64,000 nt of DNA from assembly GCA_907165065.1 (NCBI GenBank), contig OU015523.1, positions 125,688,523 through 125,752,522 of the forward strand, read 5' to 3'. The stretch's first letter is position 1, and each line of letters starts with the position of its first letter. Source of the DNA: Caprimulgus europaeus. Lineage: Eukaryota > Chordata > Aves > Caprimulgiformes > Caprimulgidae. Below are positions 11,959 through 24,136 of the stretch, piece after piece. A program made the translations under genes and the position numbers. A model generated the notes under the pieces. The model did not search any database, was not told the origin of the DNA, and was given only the letters and a program-made list of their open reading frames with translations.

Positions 11959-13088
11959 GAGCACTCTATTCCAGGAGCTGGGTGATTTATTCAGAGGTAA
12001 CTGGACAATAGCTGCCCCCGTTCCAAACCCGTTTTACAGCCCCGTCTCCTGCTGTGTTTGCCCGGAGCAGTGGGTGGGGTTGGCCGGACCTGGTGGCGGT
12101 TGGATGGTTTGAGATCACCAAGCGCTTCACAAAGGTTTGTGTCATTGGTGTCGTCCTGGCAGCGCTGGTGTTCGCTGCAAGCACAGTGCTGTGGTTTCCT
12201 GGACATTGCACCTGAGTACACTGGCTTCATAAAGAGAGGAAATTTGCATTGGAAAGGAAGAAGAAAAAGGTTTTATTGTTCCATAGAGCCTTCACGTAGG
12301 TGTTAATTACAGAGCACTGGAGGGTTTGGTGTGGAACTGAGGGAGGAGACTGGTTTGGTGGAGGGGAGGGTTGGGACGGGGTGAGGACAGTGGCTCAGTT
12401 TGAACTGGAGGTGAGAAGCTCGCTGGACCTTTTCCCTTTTTGCTGATGCTGGGGGGAGTATTTCCTGCTTGGAGAGTTAGAGACAAGAGTCTCTCTCTGC
12501 CTATTTAATAGGGTACTAAAAAAGGTTCAGAGGAGCCCAGACTTGTGTTCCTCAAACACCCATGAGTTTGTGTTGGGATTTGGCAGAGAATTTTACTGGT
12601 AGCCCAAGTTCTGCCTTCAGTAAACACCATTCTTGAACTGGAACGTGGCTGCTGTTGAATAATGAATCAACGTCACCCTGATCCGGTAGAGCAGGACTGG
12701 AACAACCCAGAATTTTAAGCACTGACAGATTTTTTTTCAGTCCAACATACCCAAGTGTTTCTGCTCAGATCCTGGTGCTGCTGCTCCTCTGGTCCCTGCA
12801 GGGATGGTGTTTGCCCAGGAGAGCTGTGAGGAATTACTGCTCACTGCTGATGGCTGTAGGAAAAATCAGATATAGGGTAAATGTACAGATCTTTGTAAAG
12901 CCAACAGTCTTTATCCAGAGCTCTTATCCTGAAATACAAACACTTAAACTGAAAAAATGAAACTTTCTTTTCATCAGAAAGCCCAAGGGTGGGAAGAGCA
13001 GCCTCAGCCTGCGGAGAGCAGGACATTGCCCGGTCACAGAGCTGGCCAGGCTGCACAGAGGGAGCCCAGCCGAGCTGAGATGATCCTT
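11959..13088. other. CR1-free intronic stretch
   Basis: Unique sequence; no supported feature. Confidence 0.5.
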
Positions 13089-13371
13089 CACAGAGCCCCA
13101 GAACTTCCTGGGCTGGAAAAGCCCTTTGAGCTCATGGAGTCCAGCCATGAACCCAACACTGCCCAGTCCCCACTGACCCCTGTCCCTCAGCACTGTGTCT
13201 ACATGACTCTTCAATCCCTCCAGGGATGGGGACTCCACCACTGCCCTGGGCAACCCCTTCCAATGCCTCAGAACCCTTTCAGCAAAGAAATTCTTCCTCA
13301 CATCCCATCTCAACTGCCCTGGCCACAACTGGAGCCCATTTCCTCCTGTCCTGTCCCTTGCTCCTTGGAAG
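13089..13371 (-). mobile_element. CR1 LINE fragment, type A
   Basis: Read on the minus strand it is the last 280 bp of type A, ending at 13089 with a degraded terminal octamer (CACAGAGCCCCAGAA on +). Confidence 0.92.
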
Positions 13372-14856
13372 AAGGAGCAAACACTCAGCTCACTCCAGCT
13401 GTGCTGGTGTAACGGGGCAGAGGAGCCGTGTGCGTGATGCAGTGGCCTGAGTTGAGCTCCACAGCTCTCACTGCCTCTGTGCACGCAGGAGGAGCTGGTA
13501 AAAGCCTCAGAGAGGAGGAGCTGCTGCAAGGTGCTAATTTGACTTTGCTGATGGTTCTGACTCAGATGCTGAATGATCTGCTGCCTCTGAGGTCCGGCTC
13601 TAGAAGATGAAAGGGACTTGGAGGAGATTTATCCTAATGATTGCTGAGCTGAAGTCACTTGTTTCCTGGCTCGGGGTGGGTGGAAATGCTGTAGAGGAGA
13701 TAGTTCTGCTCTTGGGAAATAAATATCATTACCAGCACAGCCAGTGGCAATGGTCCTGTGCTTGTACTGGTCAAAAGGCTTGGGTGGGACAGTTTATAGG
13801 GAGAAACACAATACATCCTTTTTTATTATGATTATTTAATTTTTTGCATATCAGCTGATGTAGCCTGAAAAAAAACACAAACTTTTTCAGCACAAATGCT
13901 TTTTTTTTGTTTGTTTGTTTTTGTCAAAACTTGGCAAATTGGGCTCCCCTGGTACAGCACCAGTTCAGCAACTGGGTGAGCTGGGGAGCGGGAATGGCTG
14001 GGATGGGGTGGAGGCACTCGGCTCTCGTTCACACAGGAGCCCTGGCTGATGAAACAGAGAAATCCTGGCAGTTTCCCCCTGAATCAGCCAGCCCCGTATC
14101 CATGAAATCCTCATTCGTGTTGGAGCAGAGCAGGGCAGTCACTTGCTCTATTGACCATGGCGTTAGAATTCCCTCCTTCATAATCACACACCAGATCTGT
14201 GTTTCTGTTTGAATTTAACTGTTTTGAAGCTGTCTTTGACAATAATATTGTTCTTTTAGTCTCTTCATGTTTGTGCAGTAATCACAATGTTTTCCTGTTA
14301 ATTTGAGATACTGAAAGCTGCTGTCCTTCTCAGGTTTGGTGGCTATGTCACGTACGAAGTCATGGTCCCTCCTACGTGTGTTTTGGAATAATAACTTTTA
14401 AAAATAAGTCAAGACTATTTTTTCTTATTTAGAAGTACATGGCTTAAATAGCCTGTTCTATTGTTGGAAGCTGTGGTAGTCTATAATTAAATTAAACATA
14501 AATTAAGTGTCCTGTTTCTGAAGAGGGTTAATGGACACTTGAGTTGATTACTTCTGTTGATTATAAACTATTAGAAGCTGCTGCTTGATTCAACTTGAAA
14601 TTTCTATCCTGATGTCTGTGTGTTCAACATTTTGCTGTAGGGAATTAAAGTGCAAAGAAAACTCCTTGATGAGGGTATTGTTGTTTGAAGGAGGCTGTTC
14701 CAGTTCCCCTGTTCCCATCAAAGTCTGTCCAGCCCTCAGTAGGTCTCGTGGCTGCTGCTGGCGTGGCTGGGGGGACACATGGGCGCTGGTGAGGAGCAGG
14801 GTCACACTGCTGAGAGCGTCTCACCGTGACAGCGAGCTGGCCTTGGTGACTGCACT
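13372..14856. other. CR1-free intronic stretch, AT-rich
   Basis: Contains a (TTTG)n run near 13901-13923 and a clearly AT-rich block at about 14200-14640. No gene feature. Confidence 0.5.
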
Positions 14857-15142
14857 GTCTGTTCAACCAAGGAGCAAGGGACAGGACAAGAGGAAATGGG
14901 CTCCAGTTGTGGCCAGGGCAGTTGAGATGGGATGTGAGGAAGAATTTCTTTGCTGAAAGGGTTCTGAGGCATTGGCAGGGGTTGCCCAGGGCAGTGGTGG
15001 AGTCCCCATCCCTGGAGGGATTGAAGAGTCGTGTAGACACAGTGCTGAGGGACAGGGGTCAGTGGGGACTGGGCAGTGTTGGGGTCATGGTTGGACTCCA
15101 GGAGCTCAAAGGGCTTTTCCAGCCCAGGCACTTCTGGGATAG
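14857..15142 (+). mobile_element. CR1 LINE fragment, type A
   Basis: Short 5'-truncated copy starting in GTCTGTTCAACCAAGGAGC. The terminal repeat is reduced to CTTCTGGGATAG. Confidence 0.92.
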
Positions 15143-15270
15143 GTCTCTTCCAATTTGGATTTCTGGTTCCAGGGCTGCCCACACCCCCACGTGTCTGAAG
15201 GTGCGTGAGGGGAAAACAATTTCTGTGATCCCAACTCAAATATTTGGATTTTTTGTTTGTTTGTTATGAG

Positions 15271-15733
15271 TTGGGGGGGACCCACCAGGATGATGGAGTC
15301 CAACTCCTGTCCCTGCACAGGACAATCCCAACATTCACACCATGGCCCTGAGGGCCTTGGCCAAATGCTGCTGGAATCTTGTCAGCCTTGGGGCCATGAG
15401 CACCTCCCTGGGGAGCCTGTGCCAGTGCTCCACCACCCTCTGCCTCAAGAACCTTTTCCTCATGGCCAACCTCCCCCTCCCCTGCCACATCTTCCTGCCA
15501 TGGCCTCTGCTCCTGGCGTTGGTGGCCAGAGAGAAGAGCTCAGCGCCTGCCCCTCCTCTGCCCCTTGGGAGGAAGTTCCAGACCGCCAGGAGATCTCCTC
15601 TCAGTCTCCTCTTCTCCAGGCTGAACAACCCAAGTGCCTTCAGCCTCTCCTCACACCCTTCCCCTCTAAACCCTTCCCCAATGTTGTGTCCCTCCTCTGG
15701 ACACTCTCCAGCAGCTTTAGATCCTTTTTATAG
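15271..15733 (-). mobile_element. CR1 LINE fragment, older type
   Basis: The + strand begins GACCCACCAGGATGATGGAG, the 3'-UTR complement of a CR1 type distinct from A-D. It then shows the standard CR1 order on the minus strand, including CTCCTCTTCTCCAGGCTGAA. It has diverged more than types A and B. Confidence 0.85.
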
Positions 15734-16690
15734 TGATTTATATGAAGCTGTGGGAATGGTTTCTCGCCCAGGGCCTGCTCAGGGCTCAGCGGTGCTCGGG
15801 TACCTCTGTACCTGCACTGTACCCCGCTGGCGTGCAGGATTTATGGAGAGCAGAAGAACAACCACACCTCATTTATTGTTTTGTCCTCCATGTGCTGCTC
15901 TGCTCAAGCCTTTCTCTAATGAGACTCCCCTGTTCCCAAGTCCTGCGTGATTTATTCTTCTCATTGAAACTCTGTGGGGCCAGTTTCTTACAGAATAAGT
16001 AGTTATGGCAGAGATAAAACTGTTTGTTCAGCTGAACTCATGGTGAACGGGGTCAAACTCAACTCCAGTCTGCTGGCTTTGTGCCTGGGGTGGCTTTGTG
16101 TGGTGCTTTCCACCCCTGGCACGTGGACATAACGAAGAGAGGTTGAGCACCTGGTTTCTGTTGTGAAAGCCAGCTGGGAGTTGAGGAGCTAATAATTAAA
16201 TGAACCATTGATCAGGCTGAACCAGCACCTCTAAGGTCCCATACCCCATGTGTGTAGGAGGTGTTCACTTTGCCAAGGTGCAGTAGATGTGGAGATGCAT
16301 CTCTTGGAAAGCTGTGACATGGAGAAGGTGTATGAGTACACTCGGTGTCTTGGGAGGGTGAGAAGAGGATTTCTCTGCGATGCTCAGGGTTTGCTCTGGT
16401 GGGACCTGTAAGGCTTGTGGAGAAGACAGAGGTACAGATAAATACAGATTGCTGCTGGGGTTGTGTGGTTTGAGTTGCTGGACACTCGCAGGGTGGAGAT
16501 GGTCTGAGGTGGTAGGGATGGTGGTGGGACACTCTCTGTCCTGGGGGGTTCAAGCCAAATTCACGAACACTCTGGCTGCAGTCGTTGGTTAGGTCAACTC
16601 TTGCTTCCACTGGCAGGTCCTTAATTTGTGTGTCCTCTCCAGATGGCTGCTGGTGGACTCAAATGTGGTGTTCGTGATCAAAAGCTGAGG
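15734..16690. other. CR1-free intronic stretch
   Basis: Unique sequence; nothing recognised. Confidence 0.5.
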
Positions 16691-16979
16691 AGAGACTTTT
16701 TATAAGGGCAGTTAATGACAGAACAAGGAGAAATGGCTTGAAAGTGGCAGAGGGGAGCTGGAGCTGAGATGTGAGGAAGAAATTGTTTGGTGTGAGGGTG
16801 GTGAGACCCTGGCCCAGGTTGCCCAGAGAAGCTGTGGCTGCTCCTCCCTGGAAGTGTTCTCGGCCAGGTTGGATGAGGCTTTGAGCAACCTGGTCTAGTG
16901 GAAGGTGTCCCTGCTGCTGGCAGGGGGTTGGGACTGGAGGGGCTTTAAGGTCCCTTCCAACCCAAACCAGTCTGTGGTT
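16691..16979 (+). mobile_element. CR1 LINE fragment, type B
   Basis: Type B 3' region with GAAGAAATTGTTTGGTGTGA, ending CAGTCTGTGGTTAA. Confidence 0.92.
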
Positions 16980-17189
16980 AAATGCAGCAGTAACGGCTTT
17001 TGGGCTGTGCAGGGTCAGCTGAATGGAACCTTGCTCTGGAGAAAGGCCCCTGGGTGCTGTGTTAATGTGCTGTCCTGGGCTGGTGGAGCTGTTGTGGTCC
17101 AATGAATCATCTAACTGGTGTTTGGCAAACTGCCTCGCTCTGCTTTAATCTGCCTTAAAACCATGTCCTGCAGGGACACAGTTTCCCCT

Positions 17190-17742
17190 GACAGGGAAGT
17201 TCTCTTCCCCCTGCCCTGGGCACTGGTGAGGCCACAGCTCCAGTGCTGTGTTCAGTGTTGGGCCCCTGACTCCAAGAAGGACCTGGAGGTGCTGGAGCGT
17301 GTCCAGAGAAGGGAACGGAGCTGGGGAAGGGTCTGGAGCACAAGTGTGCTGAGTTCAGGCTGAGGGAACTGGGGGTGCTGAGCCTGGAGAAAAGGAGGCT
17401 GAGGGGAGACCTTGTGGCTCTGTCCAAGTCCCTGCAAGGAGGGTGGAGAGAGGTGGGGGTGGGTCTGTTCCACCAAGGAGCAAGGGACAGGACAAGAGGA
17501 AATGGGCTCCAGTTGTGGCCAGGGCAGTTGAGATGGGATGTGAGGAAGAATTTCTTTGCTGAAAGGGTTCTGAGGCATTGGCAGGGGTTGCCCAGGGCAG
17601 TGGTGGAGTCCCCATCCCTGGAGGGATTGAAGAGTCGTGTAGACACAGTGCTGAGGGACAGGGGTCAGTGGGGACTGGGCAGTGTTGGGTTCATGGTTGG
17701 ACTCCAGGAGCTCAAAGGGCTTTTCCAGTCCAGGCAGTTTTG
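17190..17742 (+). mobile_element. CR1 LINE fragment, type A
   Basis: Starts in the ORF2 end (GGGAAGTTCTCTTCCCCCTG) and has the full type A body. The terminal octamer is lost (TTTTGGATTTTA). Confidence 0.93.
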
Positions 17743-19099
17743 GATTTTATGTTGCAGAGAGGACTTAGGTGCTGGGTGGGCTGTGGGTGGTCTCGGGGAG
17801 GGTTAACCACTGCAATTAGGAAGCCAGTGGAGCTCAGCTGTGTTAGTATCAGAGCTCTGCTGAGGAACAGTGTGGTGTGTTCTGGGGTTTCTTTGCTTAT
17901 ACAATGATGTTGCTTTAAAATGCTGAACGTTACAGGGATTGCATCATGCTGAAACTCTTTCCTCTCTGTAGAAGAAGACAACCACGTTGTCCAATGAGTT
18001 GTCAGCTTGCCTTTTAAAGCCATTTTATTACTGCAAAGAGCCTTGAAGATTTGTGGAAGACTGTCTTCAGGCAGGGAGCAGCAGTGGTTTGTGATCACTC
18101 TGAAACTGCTGCGGTTCTGGGGAGCGCTAATGGCCCTGCCAGCCTCTGTCTGGGGACCTGCCCAGCTGGGGAGCTCGTCCCTGGAGCTCAGCAGTGGCTG
18201 TCCAAGCTCTGGGCGAGGTTTCAAATGATGCTGAGCTGATTGAACATCAGCTTGGTGTTGCTGAGAAGCATTTCCTCCTGCTCTCCTGGTCTTGGCAGCG
18301 GTTTGGTGCTCAGCAGAAAGAACAGGGCTGGCACAACCCCAGGGCCAGGGGAGGTCTCGACGTGGAGCTGGTGGTGGTGGTCTGTGACCAGGTTGCTCCT
18401 GCAATGCTGCTGAGATCTGCTATGACCAGGGCAGCAGCCAGTGGACCTCGCCATCCTCTGCTCTGGTAACTTGGAGGTGGCCACGGGCCACAGCAGCACG
18501 GGTGTCTTGTGGGTGGGTTGTCACCTTTGCTGCCCCCGGACTGAGTGCAGCCAGCGCTGCTGGCACTCCTTGAATGACTGAGGAGCCTCATAGTTCTGGT
18601 GCTCCTCTTAGTCAGCATCCTGTTGTGTAAAGTTCTGCTTTGGGTGACCACCTACAGGAATAAAAACCAGTCATTTTCTGAAATGTCCAGTTTGTCCAAG
18701 AGCTCTGCAGGTGTGGAGCTCATCGCTCTGTCCTCTTTCCAACGCAGCAAAACGCGGTGTGAAACATCGACTGAACTCATGTTCCACCGTGGGGCATTTC
18801 AAGGCTTTCTTTTTGCCCCCCCTCTGGAACTGGGGTGGCCTCTGGGGTTTTTGTGTGGTGGGGTTTTTTTTTTAGTAACAGTCTTTATTAGTGAGGTGGC
18901 ATCAGCTCAGCTTCCAGCCGGGCGGGACAGGTTTACTGGCAGCGTGGTGGCTGTGCTTGGTGACGTGGGGCCAGCACGTGCCTTCCCCCACGATGTGACA
19001 GCGCTGCTCCAAGGGGGGCTCAGTGTTTAATCTTCTCTCTGTGTTTGAAGATGGCAGCTCTTACTTTGGGGCAGAACTACAATTTATCTTTAATCTTGA
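17743..19099. other. CR1-free intronic stretch
   Basis: Unique sequence with a T-run near 18863-18873 and an isolated CACGTG E-box near 18975. No exon found. Confidence 0.5.
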
Positions 19100-19334
19100 T
19101 CAGGGATCTGGATGAGAGGATGGAGTGCACGCTCAGTCAGTGGCAGAGGACACCCAGCTGGGTGGGAGTGTGGATCTGCTGGGGGGTGGGGAGGCTCTGC
19201 AGAGGGGTCTGGCCAGGCTGGATCCATGGGCCAGGAACAATTCCATGAGGTTCAACCAGGCCAAGTGCTGGGTCCTGCCCTTGGGTCACAACAACCCCTG
19301 GCAGCTCCAGGCTTGGGGAGGAGTGGCTGGGGGG
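19100..19334 (+). mobile_element. CR1 LINE ORF2 fragment (both ends missing)
   Basis: Encodes the reverse-transcriptase tail (NNSMRFNQAKCWVLPLGHNN) and stops at GGAGGAGTGGCTGG, well before the 3' end. The 3' truncation implies a later deletion, because CR1 inserts from its 3' end. Confidence 0.9.
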
Positions 19335-20269
19335 TTGGTGGGGAAGCTGGCCTCAGAGCTGAGGTGACCCACAGCGCTCCTTGTTGGCTCGAGCAATGGG
19401 TTTGCTTGACCAAGAGGGACCAAAAAAAATGACTCTTGTTTTGGTGGTGTTGACCAATCCTGACCTCCTTCTGAGGAGATTCACTGTAATTTTGCCACTG
19501 TTGCTTCTCCTCGCTGCTGCTGTTCGTGTTCCGCTGCGCCGTGTGCCGAGCGCTGTCGCAGTAACTCCAGCAGTACACGGGGATGGGGTTAGGTTTGATG
19601 GTTCCAAACAGTGGAACAAACAAGTGCTGGGGTGTCCAGGAAGAGCCTTTCCCCACCCTGGCAGGGCTGCTGTGGGGAATGTTCTCCAGCAGCTTTTGGT
19701 GCAGCGCAGTGTCGCTTTCTTCTTCCTTTACTTCATCCCTTGCTCCTTCTGGTACCGTGAACGTGTTCAGTGATGGATCTGGTGGAGCTGTGTTGCCAAG
19801 AGCACTTCTGGGTAGTGCCTGAGGTGTCCAGGATCTCCTTCTTGTACTTTGTTCTCCTTCTTCTTCTCGCTCCTGCATGTCACCATCGCTCATGTAGGAC
19901 CAGTCGGGTCTGTGAGCACCAAGAATAACAAAACTTGGGTTTTCTGTGGATTTGTGTCCTTTGTTCATGAGCTGCTTCCTCCTCCTCCTGCTTTCCTCTC
20001 CCCACCCCATACCATTGGCTTTCTCCTCCACCCCATGTGTTGTCACTGTGTTTTCTGCTCCCCAGAGTTTCTGTGAACATTTAAATTGTCACTTCTTGGT
20101 AAGGCACACGAGGGATAAATAAGGGTAAATTGGGAGAAGCTGCCCTTGTACGGCAGCGTGGGAACGGTGCCGCTTGGATTAATTATGCGGCAGCTTGTGT
20201 GTGATGGGCTGTGGGGAGCCCTCGGTTCCTGGGCTGCTGCAGAGGAGGAGGAGGATGGGCAGTGAGTAC
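19335..20269. other. CR1-free intronic stretch
   Basis: Unique sequence; the long antisense frame over 19252-20046 crosses the CR1 edge and is not protein-like. Confidence 0.5.
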
Positions 20270-20855
20270 AGGGGGTCCTGCTGGCTTGTTGGGGCAACCC
20301 CAAGCAGATCCAGGCTGGGTGGAGAATGGCTGGAGAGCAGCCCTGAGGAGAAGGACTTGGGGTGCTGGGGGACCAGAAGCTCCACATGAGGCGGCACCGT
20401 GCGCTGGCAGCACAGAGCCAATAACCGTGTCCTGGGCTGCACCCAGAGCAGCGTGGGCAGCAGGGCCAGGGAGGGGATTCTGCCCCTCTGCTCCGCTCTC
20501 CTGAGACCCCCCCTGCAGTGCTGCCTCCAGGGCTGGGGCCACCAACAGCACAAGGACATGGAGCTACTGGAGCCAGCCCAGAGGAGGCCACGAGGATGAT
20601 GCCAGGGCTGGAGCAGCTCTGCTGTGAGGACAGGCTGGGAGAGTTGGGGCTGTTCAGCCTGGAGAAGAGAAGGCTCCAGGGAGACCTTCTAGTGGCCTCC
20701 CAGTACCTGAAGGGGCTCCAGGAAGGCTGGGGAGGGACTTTGGCCAAGGGCAGGGAGTGAGAGAACAAGGGGTGATGGCTTGAAAGTGTCAGAGGGGAGC
20801 TGGAGCTGAGATGTGAGGAAGAAATTGTTTGGTGTGAGGGTGGTGAGACCCTGGC
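20270..20855 (+). mobile_element. CR1 LINE fragment, type B, 3' end missing
   Basis: Long type B copy from the ORF2 tail (GATCCAGGCTGGGTGGAGAA) to GGTGGTGAGACCCTGGC. The last ~170 bp of the element are absent. Confidence 0.92.
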
Positions 20856-21867
20856 ACTGGTTTCTATGAAATAGCGGTGCCCTGTCCTGTCTCTCGTCTC
20901 TCAGCTGTGTGTGAAGGCCCAGAGCAGTGGGTGCTCTGTGGGTGAGGATACAGGGGAGTCACACCCCCTCGATTTTCAGATAGGAAAAGTCTCCAAGCGT
21001 TACAAACACAAGTGGCTGCAACACCAGAGCTGTTTCTTCTGCCCAGGCTTGCTGCTGCTTGCAGCTGCTTTTCCTGCTCAGACTGGTGTTTGTCTACAAG
21101 GAAGTGCAGATTCTCTCCTGTGAGCCCAGTCAGGATGTATAAATAGCCTCCACGTTTCGCAGATGACTTTATTTGAGGCAGTCTTAATATTAGTAATAAA
21201 GATTACACAGAAAAAATAAACAAAACAAAACCAAACCAAACAGAAAAACCCCAAACAAGAAGCATCCAAACAAGAAAGCCAAAGCCCATTATTCCATCTG
21301 CCAAAAATCACGGGGCAAAGTGCCTTTTGGACCTGATTTACAGATGTTTTTGGACTTCAGAGTCAGCAGATGTAATCACTGGGGTTGCGTCACCACCAGG
21401 GTGACATAACTCAGGAGATAAGGATCTGTGTTTGGAGGAGAAGAAAATGAAGCCAGGAGTGTGGGTGATAAGTGAGAATGTTTACTTTGGAAGGGATCTG
21501 AGTGTGGAGCAGGCTGGTCCTCCCTGACCTGAGGTACCACCTATCCCAGCCCCTGCCTTGGATGCTCTTCATCAAGTGTCCCAGGGAGCCTGAAGCCTTT
21601 GCTTGGAAGGAGGAGGGTGGTGGGAAGGGGAGGCTGCGTGTTGAGGGGTCACTTTGCTGCAGGAGGTTGTGAGAGCACCCGTGACAAGCGATGCTCTGCT
21701 TTGTGACTCACTCTTGGGCTGTAGTTGGTAGTTTTAGGACAGTGTGTGGTGAGGATGCTTTCCACAGCCCTTGGGAGCGGTGTTGTAGCCGTGGTGGCCA
21801 GCCTGCCCCATGCCAGCTTCCTCCTGCACCTCTGAAGGTGCTGGTGAGTTTTGGGGCTCCTTGGGAA
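20856..21867. other. CR1-free intronic stretch
   Basis: Holds an A/C-rich (CAAAA)n-like run near 21217-21260; otherwise nothing recognised. Confidence 0.5.
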
Positions 21868-22103
21868 TCGCAGAATCATTAAGGTTGGAAAAGACCTCTA
21901 AGATCATCCAGTCCAACCATCAACTCATCACCACCATGTCCAGTAAACCACGTCCCTGAGTGCTACATCTGCACGTTTCTTGAACACCTCCAGGGATGGG
22001 GACTCCACCACTGCCCTGGGCAACCCCTTCCAATGCCTCAGAACCCTTTCAGCAAAGAAATTCTTCCTCACATCCCATCTCAACTGCCCTGGCCACAACT
22101 GGA
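21868..22103 (-). mobile_element. CR1 LINE fragment, mosaic 3' end
   Basis: On + it starts CGCAGAATCATTAAGGTTGG with the 3' end of an older CR1 type. From about 21991 (CTCCAGGGATGGGGACTCC) it continues as type A. Confidence 0.88.
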
Positions 22104-22399
22104 AGCTGATGTCGTGTTTCTTGCAGGATGCTTCAGACTTAAACTCTCTTTAATGTCTTGGGTTCTTTGAGGTACTGTATCTCCTTTGATCCTAGGGTTG
22201 GCCTCCAGAAGAGAGCTGCAGTCAGGGTGGATGGAGCCAGAGCAGCTCTCTGCTTGGTTTGAGGTTCAGGGCTGTGTGGTGCTGTCCCCCCATCCCCACC
22301 ACCAGCAGAGTTCAACCAAGGAAACAGCTGAATGCAAATTGCTGGAGTCTGTGCAGGTCCCATTGAATCATGGGGAAGGTTGGAGAGCAGAGGTGTCCC

Positions 22400-22556
22400 T
22401 CAGAGGGACCTGGACAAACAGGAGTGGCCTGTCAGGAACCTTTGTTAAACCTGAAGTTTAGAAAAAGCAAGTGCAAGGTCTTGTATCTGGGGTAGAGTGA
22501 CCCTGCTCAACGGCACAGGCTGAGGACTGACTGGCTGGGAAGGGTCTCTGCAGAAG
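22400..22556 (+). mobile_element. Old CR1 ORF2 (reverse-transcriptase) fragment
   Basis: Degenerate match to the CR1 RT tail (CAGAGGGACCTGGACAAACA ... AAGTGCAAGGTCTTG). It abuts a minus-strand CR1. Confidence 0.65.
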
Positions 22557-22678
22557 ACCATAGAATCATAGAGGTTGGAAAAGACCTTCAAGATCATCAA
22601 GTCCAACCATTAACCCAACCATGCCAAGTCCACCACTCAACCGTGCCCCCAAGCACCTCATCTACACGGCTTTTAAAC
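22557..22678 (-). mobile_element. CR1 LINE 3'-end fragment
   Basis: On + it begins CCATAGAATCATAGAGGTTG, the complement of the CR1 terminal repeat, and runs only about 120 bp. Confidence 0.88.
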
Positions 22679-22791
22679 TGGAGTTGCCTGTGCACAGAGT
22701 GCCCTTGGGTGAGGGAGGCAGAGGAGGTCCTGCAGGTCCCAGGTCCTCCTCTTTATCAGGCACTTGTCACAGAATCAACTTTTGATGCTGT

Positions 22792-23148
22792 GTCTGCAGT
22801 ATTGTGTCTGCTTTGGGGCTCTTCAGTACAGGAGAGGTCTGACCGTGCTGGTGGGAGTCTAGCAGAGCCACCACGGTGGTTGAGGGGACCAGGATGGTGC
22901 AGCCTGGGGCAGAGGAGGACACGAGGAGACCTCACTGCTGTCTGCAGTGCCCACAGATGGAGCCAGACCCTTCCCAGAGGTCCTGGGCTGGAACAAACAC
23001 TGGTGGTCAAACACTGGAGGGGCCCAGAGAGGTGGTGAGGGCTCCATCCTGGGCAAGCTGATGTGATTTAGAGCTGCTTTGGGCTGCTGAGCCTGGGTGA
23101 GCTCCAGAGGCCCCTTCTGACCCACCTTGTGTGGTGATTTCATGGTTC
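22792..23148 (+). mobile_element. Old, diverged CR1 fragment
   Basis: It shows the usual CR1 body order (GGGGCTCTTCAGTACAGGAG, then ACGAGGAGACCTCACTG, then CCCAGAGAGGTGGTGAGGGC) and ends GATTTCATGGTTCTC. It is strongly diverged. Confidence 0.65.
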
Positions 23149-23877
23149 TCTAGTTTTCATTGGCATCTTTATTGCGTAGGGCGTTGCTTTGGGGGTAACT
23201 TTGGCCTTGAGGTGAACACTGTTCTGCTCTGGTCTTGCCTGAGTGATGAAATGAGAAAGAGGCTTGGTTTGGGTGTTGGGCTTTGATCAAAAACAATCTT
23301 GGAGCACAGGACAGGAATCCTGTGTTTCTCTAAAGCTACCAAATGTTTTGCTTCTGTTTGCAGCATGGAGTTCTGTGTCCTGAGCTCTCTTTGGAGGGTG
23401 TATCACATGAGGAGAGCCAGGGACTGGGAATCCCTGCTGAGATCCCAGCAAGCTCTGGGGCCGGACGGGCTGGGGTGGCTCAGGGGTGGGGGGATGGAAC
23501 GGTGGAAACCGGGGGCTTTGCTTTTCTTCTCGGCTTTCTTTGGCGCCTCTTGTTTCTCAGGCAAGGAATGACTCACTCATCCCTTCTGTGCTTTCCTGAC
23601 TTGTAGCAGTTTTTTTCTGTCACTGTAAAACCAGCAGTGATGAGTTTTGCATCTCGGTGGTGGCAGCGTGGTGGCAGCCGGCACTCAGAGCAGCGGCCGT
23701 GGGCTGCGGCTGACTCACGTCTGTTCGGGGTTCTCAGATTGACTTTGATTTCCTCCCACCCCTCACTGAGTTTGTGTCTTTCAAAGTATCTGTAAAGCTC
23801 CTTCTGGCCATGGAATGATCTCCTTGTCCCTTTGCAGAGCAGGAGTACAAGAAGGATGTGAAGGTGCTGGAGCACGC
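23149..23877. other. CR1-free intronic stretch
   Basis: Unique sequence; a CpG-containing segment at about 23650-23720 carries one AP-1-like TGACTCA. Nothing else. Confidence 0.45.
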
Positions 23878-24136
23878 TCCCCCCCACCACTGCCCTGGGC
23901 AACCCCTTCCAGTGCCTCAGAACCCTTTCAGCAAAGAAATTCTTCCTCACATCCCACCTCAACTGCCCTGGCCACAACTGGAGCCCATTTCCTCTTGTCC
24001 TGTCCCTTGCTCCTTGGTGGAACAGGCCCACCCCCACCTCTCTCCACCCTCCTCCAAGGGACTTGGACAGAGCCACAAGGTCTCCCCTCAGCCTCCTTTT
24101 CTCCAGGCTCAGCACCCCCAGTTCCCTCAGCCGCTC
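23878..24136 (-). mobile_element. CR1 LINE fragment, type A, 3' end missing
   Basis: On + it starts abruptly inside the element (CCACCACTGCCCTGGGCAAC), so the last ~150 bp of the 3' end are absent. The 5' break is at CAGCCGCTCC. Confidence 0.9.

Noticed and set aside
17712-18404. 230-aa open frame on -
   Set aside because: Chance frame in GC-rich intron; composition unlike a real protein and no motif.
19252-20046. 264-aa open frame on -
   Set aside because: Antisense across a CR1 edge and unique intron; no recognisable domain or splice context.
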